From the NCBI GenBank assembly GCA_900074885.1, contig FJUW01000007.1, forward strand, positions 982,704 to 1,046,703: 64,000 nucleotides of DNA. The letters are read 5' to 3'. Below, piece after piece: positions 11,791 through 22,435 of the stretch. A program made the translations under genes and the position numbers. The notes under the pieces were generated by a model. It had not been told where the DNA came from, ran no database searches, and was given only the letters and a program-made list of their open reading frames with translations. Each line of letters opens with the position of its first letter. Within the stretch, counting starts at the first letter, position 1. Source of the DNA: Rhynchosporium graminicola. Lineage: Eukaryota > Ascomycota > Leotiomycetes > Helotiales > Ploettnerulaceae.

Positions 11791-13928
11791 CTACAACCGC
11801 ACTTGTCCTTCAGACCTACCACCACCAAACCAACGAGTGAAATCACTACCACTTCGACTTGGCTCTGCTCCACCCTCGCCGTCCCCACCCATCCATTTGG
11901 GCCGCTTGATCCCTTCCCCAACATTCTGGAACCATTTCGGCGTCTGTACAGTATCGAATGTATTCCTCACTCTATGCCCAAACGCCTCGAAGAAATTCTC
12001 GTCTTCGGGTGCTGTATCGCGCTGCTGTGGGTCGAGACCAGGTCTTGATGTTGAGGCTGACGCCGATGCTTGCCCCAGCGCACGTCTTTGAGCTGGAGGT
12101 ACTGAGATGGTTGGTGCAGTCCGATTATTGGGGTTGTTTGGAACATAACGTCGATCTGCCGCAAGGCTCCCAAGGGATGAGTGACCTTGCAATTCTCTTT
12201 CAATCAAGTCTCGACCCTCGCGCCACGAACCAGTCCCATAGCCTGACTCGTTCTCGTCTTCGGCCTCATCTTCAAGAACTCCACCATAGCCTATACAACT
12301 CTTCACTTTGCCATATAAGTTGAAGAGAGTTGCACAAACTGGAAGGAGGATAAACGTTGGGAACAGCCAGTCGAACCATGCTCCTAGTTTGGTGAGCTTG
12401 ATAAGCTTTCCTAGGAACTGGAAGAAGACCGTATCTTCGTAGATATCCGGGGCCAAAAATGTTAGGAAATTGAAAGATAATGGTACGGATAACTTTGCGA
12501 CCTGCATAGCATACCACATTGCGCTTTCTCCGTGTGTGTTCCTCTTTACTAATGCTCTTCCACGCCACACCTTGACTTCGGTGAGAGAAGTTAATGCTGC
12601 TACACACATGTACAGAATCCAACATGCGGCAATAACCTGACCAGCAAACCCAATCTGGCCACGCTCGCTAGTCGGATGGTGGACGACTGTGACAGCGATG
12701 ATCGACAATAGTGGGTTGATCGACTTTATGACTTCTGACCAAATAATGCAGAATGAGGCAAATGATAGAAATACTCCAAGACCGATTCTCATGTAGGGTA
12801 GAACAAAATAAAGGTATAGATACCGTGTATACGGTGTGAAAATAGTGAGCCGATCCAGTAAGTTGGCTTCCGGTGATGGTTGCCCAATTTCTATCCTCTT
12901 AGACGCAGCGGAGTCAAGGATCGCTTGAGTCTCTACCGCATCATGCAATAATCGGTCCCATTCATCAAGATACCGCGCACGGCTGTGACGTGCTCTATTG
13001 AGTTGCCTGCTCAGCTCTGCTAAGTATCGTTCTGTAACAACATTTGGCACATTGACCGCAGGCGCAGACATGCACCGGGTCAAAGTTTTGGGCCGAGACT
13101 CGGGAAGATGAGAATCATCTGCCAGCTCTTCGATCCAATCCTTGAATTTGCTCGCTGATCCGGTCTTCCTCTGGGCCAGTTCTGCGACCTGAGCTTCCTG
13201 ATCTTCCAGCTTTTGAATGGCATCTTCCATCTTCTCATGAACCTTCGCAGCTGAAGCTTGAATTCGTCTCAGTCTTCCACTGACGCTTGCATTCCTGTAA
13301 AGCTTCCTGGGTAAAGCTACCAATCCGTGACCCATCAAGTATATTGCCAACAATAAACCCCAGCAGTATGCAAGTGCCATTACTGTTGCTTTCAACGACC
13401 CGAACGAGGCCGTCTGTGTTACAAAAACATAGATCATCCCAACTATACCAGCCCCGAATAATAGCGCTTGGTACTGAGCATTTGATCTTAGTGAGAAGAG
13501 CAGGCGGTCTTTCGGGTCCCTGTATCCAGCATCCGCGTATTCTGCAAGGATCGGTAGGATGAACCTGTGTCTTCAATCAGAATGTATCTGCAAAAATCAA
13601 GAAAATTAGCATACCAAGTCAAGGCAAAAGTCAGCCAGTACGAGATCCTCCATCCTACTAGAAGCAACCTATCCGGCAGCCAAATCCCCCGACTTCCAGC
13701 ATCTTGATTCCTCGCACTCGAAGCGAGATCTATCGGCACGAGTAGTATAATGCTAGCGGGCAAGCTGAGGGCAAAGAATATAGGCACGAGAAGGTACGCC
13801 GGCGTTGTTCGGAGTGGAAGGTAATGGCGCAACAGTAACAGGACCCCCAAACTAATCACCAGCAGGGCGACGACCGTAAAAATCTCGGAGCCCACCGGTG
13901 AGGCGGTCTTTGCTAAAGTACCCATCAT
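11791..13928 (-). CDS. LMBR1-family multipass membrane protein (LMBRD2-like)
   Basis: LMBR1-like proteins are multipass membrane proteins. The animal member LMBRD2 has been linked to receptor signalling, and fungal roles are unclear. Two exons, 13928..13615 and 13564..11791, join in phase 2 and give 695 residues. The intron (13614..13565) has a GTATGC donor. The acceptor nearest the branch would create a stop, while the next one (ACACAG) restores WFILPILAEYADAGYRDPKD. Several hydrophobic segments occur in the first 200 residues (VVALLVISLGVLLLLRHYLP and others). A charged coiled coil follows at about 200-235, then a second group of membrane segments to about residue 520 and a disordered hydrophilic C-terminus. 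A tandem CTGAG repeat lies upstream in the leader. Confidence 0.85.
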
Positions 13929-15146
13929 CGTAATGTCGAGGAAAAGGCTGCCATCGAATTGAATGTTGACTGTGCCCACGACTTCCCTCGAATTGTGGTG
14001 TTGGAGATTCCGAGGTTCCGACGCGCCTTGAAACCCCGACTCTTCATCATGGTGACTGAGCTGAGCTGAGCTGAGCTGAGGCGCGCCAAGGGGCCGCTCA
14101 ATGAGCACGAGTATGAGTTGCACTTCTTCTGGATTTTTTTCCCGTTGACTCGCAGAATTTCTGAGTCAAGTACTTCGTAAGTTCGTAAGATATAACTTGA
14201 ATGTTCACCTGTATCTATGGCTTGTGGATCGAGGTGCTTTGATCAGTTGTTGCCGAATTTGGTAGAGTAAATTGATTCTCACATCCTGACTCGAGTCCGA
14301 GGCTAGTCAAATTCATACTTATATCGGGCCACGGGAGAACTGGCAGGAGTATAAGTACTGTAATTCAATATCGCAGCTTGTATAGACTTGGTTTCAAAGT
14401 CAAGAAAGTGTCACGAGACATTCCCTAGACAGCACCATAATGTCGCATAGCAGCTTAATGACTTTACTAACCTGAAAATCATTATAAAATAGTTGCTTCG
14501 GCAGAGGCGAATTGATCTAGCCTCCGTGAATTGTCTTCCATCTGTCGTTCGAGGGAGAGCAAAGTGCAGGGCTCAAATTCGATATGCAAGCTCAAGTACC
14601 TACAAGGTTTGACAATAAGTTTCTCATTGTTGTACAAGTACAAGATCTTCGGTGATTGGAAATTGTTCATGTAACTTCCATCTGACATACTTACAGACCT
14701 TTCTTTGCGGAGCGCGGAGCAACCCCGTGTTACAATATCGTACCAAATGCCAATCAATTCCTTGTTTTGCCCCCATTCCCATTCCCATTCCCAGCCTTGC
14801 ATGGCATCAACCCGCCTCACGCCCCGCCATTACAGTCTGACAAGCATCGCGAGCAAATAGAAAACCTCAAATTTGAATTTGGCGGGGTTGGGGCTTACAG
14901 CTTCCTGCAGCGGCCTGCTGCATAGATATACGGCCGATGCTGTACACCGAGAGACCGAGTAGTAGTGTGCTCTCGATCTGACTCTTGCTTTTGTTCATTT
15001 TGCTTTTGTGTTCATGAAATTGTTGTTTGCTAGTGCTGCTCCTGCGAAACGCTGGAAGAGCTGCCCATTGCTTCCATTGTTGACTTACCCGAGGCGAGAC
15101 CTGGCCAATCGAGTGAAGAAGATGCGATTGCGTCAAAACCGCAGCT
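13929..15146. other. Divergent intergenic region, 1.2 kb
   Basis: This stretch holds the promoters of the LMBR1 gene (-) and the CorA-like gene (+). It contains a CTGAG pentanucleotide repeat at about 14054-14080 and a CCCATT-type hexamer repeat at about 14771-14792. I see no supported exon. Confidence 0.5.
14054..14080. repeat. CTGAG pentanucleotide microsatellite
   Basis: About five tandem copies of ctgag lie upstream of the LMBR1-family start codon, probably in its leader or promoter. Confidence 0.8.
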
Positions 15147-17101
15147 ATGGATGATTATATGTTCAAGGCGAACGTGGATAGGTGTAGGAGTGTTCCGGAA
15201 GTGACGACCTACCTGGAACTTTTCTCATACTCAGTGAGTGAGCAATGCCCAGAAGGAAAATGCGTAGAAGATTAATATTCGCAGGATCCATCACTCAACA
15301 CGGTCGAGGAGCACCCTCTTACACCAGATGAATTTGAGAATTACCTTCATCGGAGGGTAAGATGCGCTGTACATATCAATAATTGAGAAGCTGATTTGAT
15401 TGTCTATATAGGGTGCGTTTGCTCGGCCGAAACTTCCTGAAGGAGTGGTTCAGTTGGCAGCAATGCGCTTGATGTGAGTGTTCATTGAGTTTGGTGATAC
15501 TTAGAGGAGATGGAGCTGGGGATTTTCCCGGTCGGAACTGACATTCGCCAAGTCTACAGCAAAATGCTCAACAACAGGATACCTTCGCACCACACGTCAT
15601 AAGTCTGAGGCCAGAAGTATACAAGTCGATGGTAGTGACACTGAATCTTCCATACCGAGCAATTGAAAGCACAAGTGCTGTTGGGCCCTTTTTCTGGGCT
15701 GCCTGGGATCAAAATGAGGAGAAACCCCACCTTCGTATGTTTCTCCATTCAAGGAGGCAGGGCAGATTCGTCTCTGGCGAAGCGACGATTTGTTCTCCAC
15801 TAAGAAATGCATCAGATTTTTATGTGACTGCAAAGTATCACTTTCAGTGATATCCTGTACACTGAAATCAAAGTCGTGAAGACATTGCAGGATACCACTA
15901 AAGCAATACTTGGAAGTCACATGAACAATTGATGACTTTGCTTAGTTGAAGCGTTTGCTTTGCCCGAGACGGTGTGCCTGCCTCGCACCCTAGGTATGGC
16001 GATAATCTGACTAAGTTTTAGAAATCATTTACCGGAAAAGCGATGTCCGCAAGAAAGGATATACTCGAGGATGGGAGCTCATGCTCTCCCACGATGTCAA
16101 GAATGGGCTTACAACCGGTTTCGTCAAAGGGACGCCTTCATCCGATATAGTGGAATGTATCAAGCATTTAAAAGAATGCGTGCTTCAAATTGGTCATCCT
16201 ATGCTCCTACCCATCATCATCTTCTCTCACGATGTGTCCTTCAAGACCGACATCAAACAGCGAGACGCACGCGATTGGCTCAGGAGACTTGAACATGCTG
16301 TGAGCATGCGTAGTGAGATCGAAGAAAGAGAAGGGTATGTCAAAGAAGGAGTTGTGGATCTTGATGCCATCAATAGAGATCTGGTGGAGTGCCATAGCCA
16401 GGTGTTATGGAAGAGACCGAAAGCATATCTCGAGATTCTGAAAAGCATTGAGGTAGCGATGACGAAATTTTATAAGGGTCTGCCAGAACATAGACAAGAG
16501 AAGACTATGAAGGCTCTTCAGGATAGCATGCTTGCCAGGATGGATTTCTACAGGGTGAAGCTACAGGGTATCGAAAGTTATGCTCATACGACTTTGCAGC
16601 GGCTGGAGATTCAGAGAAGTGCTGTAAGTGGCTCGAAGTTCGTTGTTGCTAAAACGTACTAATAGCAGTCAGCTGTACAACATCATTGCCCAGAAGGAGA
16701 GCAAATTGAATTTCAAAATGGCTGGTGAACAACGCAAGCTAGCTCACTCTAGTAAACGAGATTCCGCAGCTATGAAGATAATATCTTTGCTCGGAGCTGT
16801 GTTTTTGCCCGGAGCTTATCTTGCCTCTGTATTCAGCATGACGTTCTTCAACTTCCAAGAAACCGATAAGCCTCACGTATCGGATCAATTCTGGATATAT
16901 TGGGTAGTCACACTACCTCTCACCGCGATCATTGTTGGAATCTGGTATGTCTGGGAAAAGAAGAGAGAATCGAGATACAATAGAGAGGATGCGGATCTGG
17001 AGAAGGGGAGCGAGGATATGGAGAGGGCGATTATGGCTATGATGCGGAAGAGGACGATGAGCAAGGCGAGCACCTGGGAGACAAATAAGAAGCAGGAATG
17101 A
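15147..17101 (+). CDS. Fungal CorA-like Mg2+ transporter superfamily protein
   Basis: CorA-type proteins are pentameric metal channels, with a large cytosolic N-terminal domain and two C-terminal membrane helices. Six exons are supported: 15147..15233, 15285..15356, 15412..15473, 15553..15734, 16022..16623 and 16673..17101. Together they give 477 residues. The body contains the helical region RDARDWLRRLEHAVSMRSEI and a long helix before the membrane. The first membrane segment is near IISLLGAVFLPGAYLASVFS and the second is WIYWVVTLPLTAIIVGIWYV. The GMN signature expected at the end of the first helix is replaced by SMTFF, common among fungal CorA relatives but implying that Mg2+ selectivity should not be assumed. 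The 287-bp fourth intron is unusually long for this window. The third intron must end at 15552, which avoids an apparent TGA. Confidence 0.85.
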
Positions 17102-18006
17102 TTTTGATTTGAGCCCGCGTTTGCGTTTTATGATCCTGGGTGATGATGATTGATGATTATGACATTATGGTATATTACATACAATGGTACAGAAAATGGG
17201 ATACGGAGGGAGATAAATTACACTACTGGTCTGAACCTCATCCAATTATTCACACGCGAAGTAAGACCTTGCCTGGGCGACTGAGGTAGACAGGCAGACG
17301 ACTCGAAAAGGACGATTTGATATCACAATCGTGAAAAAGATTATTCGGCATATCCGGAATTTAAAGTTCCATGTCACATAATTATTTGATGGCTTCACTG
17401 TGTGAAATGATTTAATTGAACTCTGCGAGTGTATGCCGAAGCCGGATTTGTGCAGCTTTGGTGCTCTCTACAAAGACACGACTTCTCGCCCATCGTTGTT
17501 ACCAATTGTTTTGAGCAATGTGATCAAATACACCCTAGGTAATATCATGACACTGCCGTATTATTGTCACACACGATTACCCTATGGATGCCCCCTCTGA
17601 GTTCTTAAGATTGAAGACAGTTGCGATGTAAATAAACAGGTGGTCTTCGAACGTTTTAAGACGTAGGAACTTACCCTCTCGGCTACGAGTTAAGTATGCA
17701 GGTAAGATAGCCAGCAGTTCCACAATTGTCGAAGAAAAAAACAGATTCATATCATATAATATCATGTAGGTAGGAAAATGGAGACGTCTTTCGCAATTCG
17801 GCTCGGTACTCGAGACCTGAGCTGGGGATATTTGCGGTACAGTACTGTAGCCAAGGCTACGTACGATCAGATTAGATTAGATTAGGCAGCGACAAGGGAA
17901 GCAATTGTCATGGTCCGTGCGCCTATTTTTCCAAAATCAAACACAGCAAACCCCAGCTTGTCCTTCTTCAGAGCCCAGTTCAGCCCATCTCGTCCCGTCA
18001 TTCTCA
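17102..18006. other. Intergenic region, 0.9 kb
   Basis: This stretch contains the 3' end of the CorA-like gene and the promoter of the gene at 18007. A short gatta repeat occurs at about 17868-17884. I see nothing else that I can support. Confidence 0.45.
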
Positions 18007-19956
18007 ATGGCGGCTGCCACGGGCACGAGGTCCCTCGGATCTGCCTTGCCGACAGATCAAGCCGCGATACTGCAAGATCTTGAACATGGAGCTGTGTCTG
18101 CCGCAGAAGGCAACGAGGATGAAGACCCAAATGGTGCAGATTCCAGATTCGATTACTTGTTCGAAGAAGCTGAAGATGAAGATGATACTTACCCCATTCT
18201 AGGGCTGGATACCGTTCAAGAGGACCCGGCCCTAACAGATCAGGATTCTGCTGCTCTTCTCGAAAGCCTGGCGCACCTTGCGAACTACGAGCCTCCACTT
18301 CTCAATGACCATGATCATTTCGAGAGTCTGCTCCAGGCTGCCGCGACTGCTGAGGTTGTGGATGCTGCTGAGGTGGATCTCAGCCAGGTTTGCGACAATT
18401 TTGCGCTCTATGATGAGTTAGATGCTTACGAATACTTCAAGCGGAACTTTGACCCAGTTCCTGACGCAACAGACATTGATCTTGATCATGTTCTTGATGC
18501 AACAGACATTGATCCTGATCCTGTTCCTGATGCAACAGAAATCGATCTCGTTCCTGAGGATACAAACGTTGATCCTGTTTCTGACACCTCAACCAACAAG
18601 CGAAAACGGGATCAGGATCAGGATCAGGAATATGAGCCGGACGATGACTCGGGCACGAGTCCTCAGACACCACCACCTAGGCGTCAAAGGACCGTCTCAG
18701 ACGACGATGAGGCAGAGCAATTGGCTTTGGAACGAGAGCTATGGGGTCCTCCAGAGGGAGAAAACGAGGATAGTATATCTAGATCTGAGCAGCAAGATTC
18801 CCCAGTTCCAGGTATAGATGCAAGAGCTTTTGGTCTGCACTCCGCTACTGCTTTATTCAGACGACCTTCATCAGCATCAAAGAAGTATACCCGTAAGCAC
18901 ATCTCCTTTTCACCTTACGAAAGTGCTAATGACTATTTTCAGGTGCGCCAATGTCAAAACTTTTCACCTCTCTCGAGCTTACAGCCGAACAGTTTCTCCA
19001 AATGCAAGCCGCTGCAAAGGTATATATGCTAGACCCGGACCACCCAGAACGAAGGGATTGTGTCGGCAACAAGGGAAAAGGAGAAATGGACATGGTCAAA
19101 TTGAAGCTATTCGCTTGCGTCGAGTCGTTCTTGGAGGATGAAGGTTGGGGACCGCGTTACTTCACAGATGAGAATGTTGAAAGAAGTCAGTCCCGGAAGT
19201 TGAGGTGGCCCGAGATGAAGAATAAGTAAGTCGAAATTCCATATACTGTAGAAAACATGCTAATTACCTTTGACCAGGATCATACAGTTGGTGACACCTC
19301 TGATGCGCCGCATGGTGACCAATGAGAGACAACGACTATATGCACTGGAAACTCGACAGAAGGAAAGAAGTCAAATACATAGCAAAAACCAGGCTCGTCT
19401 ACTACATATTCCAGCAGAAGGATGGATCCCTGTATCGGAAACGAGGCGGACAGAACATCTCGCGCCCGTTCAATATCCCGTGGTTGACCCAAAACTCGAC
19501 GATTATCCCTACAACCCCGATCTCTCGTTCCATCTTAACGAAAATAGACAGGGCGAAGAGTTTCTGGATCCACAGGAGCCAGAACCAAGTGTACCCAAAG
19601 AAGTCGGTGAGAACGGTGAGAACGCTATGAATTGCAGCTACCTCGTTAATCTCGTACATGATGGTCGAAGGGTCCATTCGCAGGTCATATTGAAGCCAGA
19701 CGTCTGTTCAGGCTTCGCCAGTCTGGTCCAACACATTCATGAAATGATGAGTGGTGCTACAGGTGGTCAGGCCCAACAACTCGACAGTGTCAAAGTTCTC
19801 GGTCCCACAGGCTTAGTCAGTGTGAGTGATGAGGATAGTTGGAAAGCAGCTGTAGATTTAGTCCAGAAAAATGAGTGGTTGGATGGAGAAGTTAAGTGTG
19901 TAGTTCAAGTGGTAGACAGAGTGATAGACAGAGTGGTGGTGGATCTTACAGTGTAA
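18007..19956 (+). CDS. Acidic fungal protein of unknown function
   Basis: I do not recognise a named family. Three exons, 18007..18892, 18943..19225 and 19278..19956, give 615 residues. Introns have GTAAGC and GTAAGT donors with CTAAT-like or CTTTGAC branch sequences. The N-terminal 300 residues are very acidic. They include a degenerate tandem repeat around residues 150-205 built on DPVPDATDID-like units, followed by a basic KRKRDQD patch that could act as a nuclear signal. The middle, from MSKLFTSLELTAEQFLQMQA to about residue 390, looks like a compact folded domain with conserved-looking Cys and Trp residues. The C-terminal 220 residues are mixed. 18007 is the first ATG in frame. A nuclear role is suggested only by composition. 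Confidence 0.7.
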
Positions 19957-20539
19957 TTTGGGGTTTCTGTCAGCCAAGTGCTGGATGGCGGAACTTGCTT
20001 CATGTTTCTGGGAGGTTATAATCACGTTATTCAGAAGGTGGGAATACAAGGGTAGCTTTAGATTGCTCTGAGGGCGGAACTGTCATAGCTTAAACTAATG
20101 ACATGCCCATATGCTCCATATTCGTGTTATATTTTTCATTATTTCGACTGCAACTCCTGACTGATGCTAGGAGCGGCTGGAACTTGCACCGATCAAATTT
20201 CATCAAAAAATTTGAACTTGTAGTCAGTCTAGTTTCCCAAAGTGATTGTGGTAGTTTACATGGTTCTCATGGTCTAGACATAGTTGTCTTAGGGATCGTT
20301 GGGCGATGAAGTCTTGATAGAGCGGTAGGAGATCCGGACTTTAAGCTCCTAGCTTCGGCCGTCAAGGACCTTCTCCATGCATTCTACTTCATCGGACTTC
20401 CAGAGCTTGGTCTTCGCAGTCACATCGCCAGTAGTTTCAGATGTCCTGCTAGTCAGACACGGCACAATCCCAGGTCCTCCTCCCACTGACACTTTTAATG
20501 CAACGTGTAGAATTTTTGAAAAGGAGTCCTAGGTCATCT
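19957..20539. other. Convergent intergenic region
   Basis: This 583-bp stretch lies between convergent stop codons. A stretch at about 20284-20350 vaguely resembles a tRNA D arm and anticodon arm but lacks a T arm, so I do not call it. Confidence 0.45.
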
Positions 20540-21445
20540 TCAACCCACTCGCTTCTTCAAGATCCCAATCACCAGCCACCTTTTCCTCTCTGTCACATCC
20601 TCAACCCCTCTGTCCTCAACCCATTCTCTCTCGAACCCCTCAGCGTTCCTCTCCCAAATCCGATCAATTTCCAAACCAGCCTCCTTAAGTGCACCCTCTT
20701 CATAAAACCCCTTCATCTTCTCTCTCCCCGTATGAAACCCCGCGACAACCCAGGCTCTCCCCTCATCCTCCCTCAAAAACCACTCAATACTCTTCAGTAG
20801 ACTCGCATGCTGCCACGGCATCCACAGACAATCCGCCACCAATATCCTATCATATGAGCCCTTATTCTCAACCGAGAAAGCATCATCCAACTCTCCCCAC
20901 TCATGTCCCTTCACTTCCACTGGCGCAACCTCAGTAGGGCTTTTCGCCTTCCTACTCGTGATATTCCGCTCCACATTCGCTTCGATATTCTTCAGCACCT
21001 CCGGCGCAGGATAATCACTGATGATCACCTGCTCCGCGCCCTGTAGCCCAGCCATCAAACCCGCCAAGCCAGTCCCAGCCCCTAGTTCCAGCACTCTCTT
21101 CCCTTTGACACTCCACTCCTCCTTCTCAATTCTCCCTGCTTCCCCCGCTTCCTCCCCCTTTCCACCATCACCTAAAATAGCTCTTCCCTCCTCGATAAAC
21201 TCCGCCAACTGCACGCCGGCGTTCCACAAAAAGTGACTGAACAACTTCCTACTATCATCCCCCAGCGGATCCGCAAGCGTGAGGTCCATAGAACCATATT
21301 TGGGGGAGAGGTAGATGACGGACGAATCGCGGTCACCGTGCTGGTTTGTGATATCGTCGGGGAAGATCACGGCGAGCGAAGAGGAGAGGTAGTCTTCTGG
21401 TTCATGGGTTTCGGGGCCACTGAGACGGATTTTGTCGGTCAGCAT
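20540..21445 (-). CDS. EFM7/NNT1-like SAM-dependent methyltransferase
   Basis: The gene is a single exon encoding 301 residues, starting at the first in-frame ATG. The class I methyltransferase fold is visible: motif I is VLELGAGTGLAGLMAGLQGA (about 115-135), followed by VIISDYPAPEVLKNIEANV with the acidic ribose-binding residue. RILVADCLWMPWQHASLLKS is the post-II strand and helix, and AWVVAGFHTGRE comes next. LFSHFLWNAGVQLAEFIEEG before motif I is typical of the EFM7/NNT1 group. Yeast Efm7 methylates the N-terminus and an adjacent Lys of elongation factor eEF1A, and older literature named it nicotinamide N-methyltransferase. The substrate here is not shown by the sequence. A related lysine methyltransferase such as Efm6 is the main alternative. 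Confidence 0.75.
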   Translation of the reverse strand: MLTDKIRLSGPETHEPEDYLSSSLAVIFPDDITNQHGDRDSSVIYLSPKYGSMDLTLADPLGDDSRKLFSHFLWNAGVQLAEFIEEGRAILGDGGKGEEAGEAGRIEKEEWSVKGKRVLELGAGTGLAGLMAGLQGAEQVIISDYPAPEVLKNIEANVERNITSRKAKSPTEVAPVEVKGHEWGELDDAFSVENKGSYDRILVADCLWMPWQHASLLKSIEWFLREDEGRAWVVAGFHTGREKMKGFYEEGALKEAGLEIDRIWERNAEGFEREWVEDRGVEDVTERKRWLVIGILKKRVG

Positions 21446-22435
21446 AGTGGTGAGGTAGGTGGGCAGGTAGGTCGGTTTAGCTTGGGTTGGTTGGATTGGG
21501 TTGGGTTGAGAATTGGTAGGTGGTGTGGTGAGAGACAATATTTACTTCGTAGAGAGTGTCTTGTTGGTGTTGACACTGAGGCGGGGCAGAGGGATGTTCT
21601 TTTTTTTTTTGGAGGGGTTGCAGAATGCCCCTCGTTTGGAAAAGGTTAGCGCTATTGACTGTATGAAGCTTCGTTAGTGTGGTGTGGCACAGCACAGCAC
21701 AGCACAGCACAACACAGCTTCACAGAGGCTGTGCCTTTGACGTGCTGCGCACCCGTGCAAGCCCTAATGAGAGTTTATTATTAGGACCCGGTAATCTGAG
21801 ATGAGGCTCGCCGGGTTTGCGACACGGGATGATCAATGGATTGTTTCGAAACGTCTCTAGATGGTCATCTCCATGGGCAAATGTTTGGAGTCAGCCTAAT
21901 TGGTACCTGAAGTCGAGACTGCACTGAGAGAAGAGGAGACAAGACGGCGTAGTAAAATATGAAAGTCAATTGAGATAGTCAGATGAAAGATGAAAGATGA
22001 TACATCTTCAAATTGATGATATTGATTGAGGATTCAATTCCCATTGGATCAATTACTTTACCACTAATACATCGATCGTCTCCTCACCCCAACATCTGTC
22101 CGCCGCCAACATCTGTCCGCCTATAGCTAGCCGCAAAACAAAGTGTAAAGGACCGGCCCGCGGCCGAAAACAAGTTTCCGTGAGACATGTTAAGAAAAAA
22201 AGAAAAAAAGGCGAAGCGCTAGATGTAAAATATCAGACGTTGATACACGATTGTGCTGACTTGATGCTGATGCCTTTGAAAGAGCTTTTGTCTTTCCGCA
22301 ATGGTATCATCCCTATTCCCAGATCCCGTACGCCGACCAAAAAAATGATGGAAAATCGAAGGCCATAGGATGTGATGACGGTAGGAGAAGTATGTTCGTT
22401 AACACATATATCATGAAGTCAGAACCGACAGGCCG
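21446..22435. other. Intergenic region with short repeats
   Basis: This 990-bp stretch holds the promoter of the methyltransferase and the 3' end of the C2H2 factor. It includes a run of ten T at about 21600-21610 and a CACAG repeat at about 21687-21717. I see no exon. Confidence 0.5.
21687..21717. repeat. CACAG pentanucleotide microsatellite
   Basis: About five tandem copies of cacag/agcac, the last one degenerate, lie upstream of the EFM7-like gene. Confidence 0.75.

Noticed and set aside
15539..15541. Apparent in-frame TGA in the CorA-like gene
   Set aside because: It appears only if a 31-bp intron is assumed. An intron at 15474..15552 with acceptor CCAAG joins RLI to LQQNAQQQDTFAPH in frame and removes the stop.
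20284..20350. Possible tRNA gene
   Set aside because: A D-arm-like and anticodon-like stretch is present, but there is no T arm and no paired acceptor stem.
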